Source: an uncultured Eubacteriales bacterium
GTDB taxonomy: Bacteria > Bacillota > Clostridia > Lachnospirales > Lachnospiraceae
Assembly: GCA_900557175.1 (NCBI GenBank)
Contig: USSL01000125.1
Coordinates: 1 to 5,876, forward strand
DNA length: 5,876 bases
Reading direction: 5' to 3'
The notes under the pieces are model-generated. The model did not search any database, was not told where the DNA came from, and worked only from the letters and a program-made list of their open reading frames with translations. A program made the translations under genes and the position numbers. This document shows positions 5,862-5,876 of this stretch, one piece after another. Within the stretch, counting starts at the first letter, position 1. The number at the start of each line of letters is the position of its first letter.

Positions 5862-5868
5862 GGAGGTG
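5862..5868 (+). promoter_or_regulatory. Strong ribosome-binding site for a gene beginning at or beyond the right edge
   Basis: GGAGGTG is followed by AAGCATA up to the last base. If the next two bases are TG, an ATG at 5876 would lie 9 nt after GGAGG, which is ideal. A second reading is that this DNA is already coding: the frame from ATG 5811 is open to the edge (22 codons, MSDRNNSMTKETEN...), but that ATG has no ribosome-binding site, so the first reading is preferred. Confidence 0.5.
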
Positions 5869-5876
5869 AAAGCATA

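Overview
The window looks like chromosomal DNA of a low- to mid-GC Gram-positive anaerobe, most likely a Clostridia/Lachnospiraceae-type Firmicute. This rests on purine-rich Shine-Dalgarno sites (AAAGGAG, AGGAGG, GGAGGTG), AT-rich intergenic DNA, TATAAT-type promoters, and a corrinoid-activating Fe-S/ATPase protein of a kind common in anaerobes. The taxon is inference; nothing here fixes the species.

Left part (1-1526): the 3' end of a rightward sugar-acid operon. A 5'-truncated KDPG aldolase (eda) overlaps by ATGA a PfkB-family 2-keto-3-deoxygluconate kinase (kdgK). Together they convert KDG to KDPG and then to pyruvate plus glyceraldehyde-3-phosphate, the last steps of hexuronate/pectin breakdown. 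The operon ends at a perfect 30-nt palindrome with a T-rich tail.

Middle (1517-3143): a leftward AlkD-like DNA-alkylation-repair HEAT-repeat protein converges on that terminator. It is divergent from a rightward aldo/keto reductase, with overlapping candidate promoters in the 118-nt gap between them.

Right-centre (3136-5448): a large gene overlaps the reductase stop by 8 nt. It encodes an apparent fusion of an N-terminal region resembling the MetH-type cobalamin reactivation domain, a Cys cluster, a [2Fe-2S] ferredoxin domain and a C-terminal ASKHA ATPase (RamA/RACo, DUF4445 type). The probable role is ATP-driven reductive reactivation of a corrinoid protein, perhaps methionine synthase. At the junction between the N-terminal region and the ferredoxin domain, the coding sequence holds a near-perfect Shine-Dalgarno and an in-frame GTG at ideal spacing, preceded by a hairpin. 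This suggests a second, shorter product or the scar of a gene fusion, and it is the most interesting point in the window.

Right end (5449-5876): a weak hairpin after the big gene; a long (74-nt) imperfect hairpin that acts best as a leftward terminator; an unrecognised leftward 60-codon gene with an excellent ribosome-binding site; and a strong rightward ribosome-binding site at the very edge, implying another gene just beyond. No stretch over 300 bases lacks a gene. I saw no RNA genes, CRISPR arrays, insertion sequences or phage genes.
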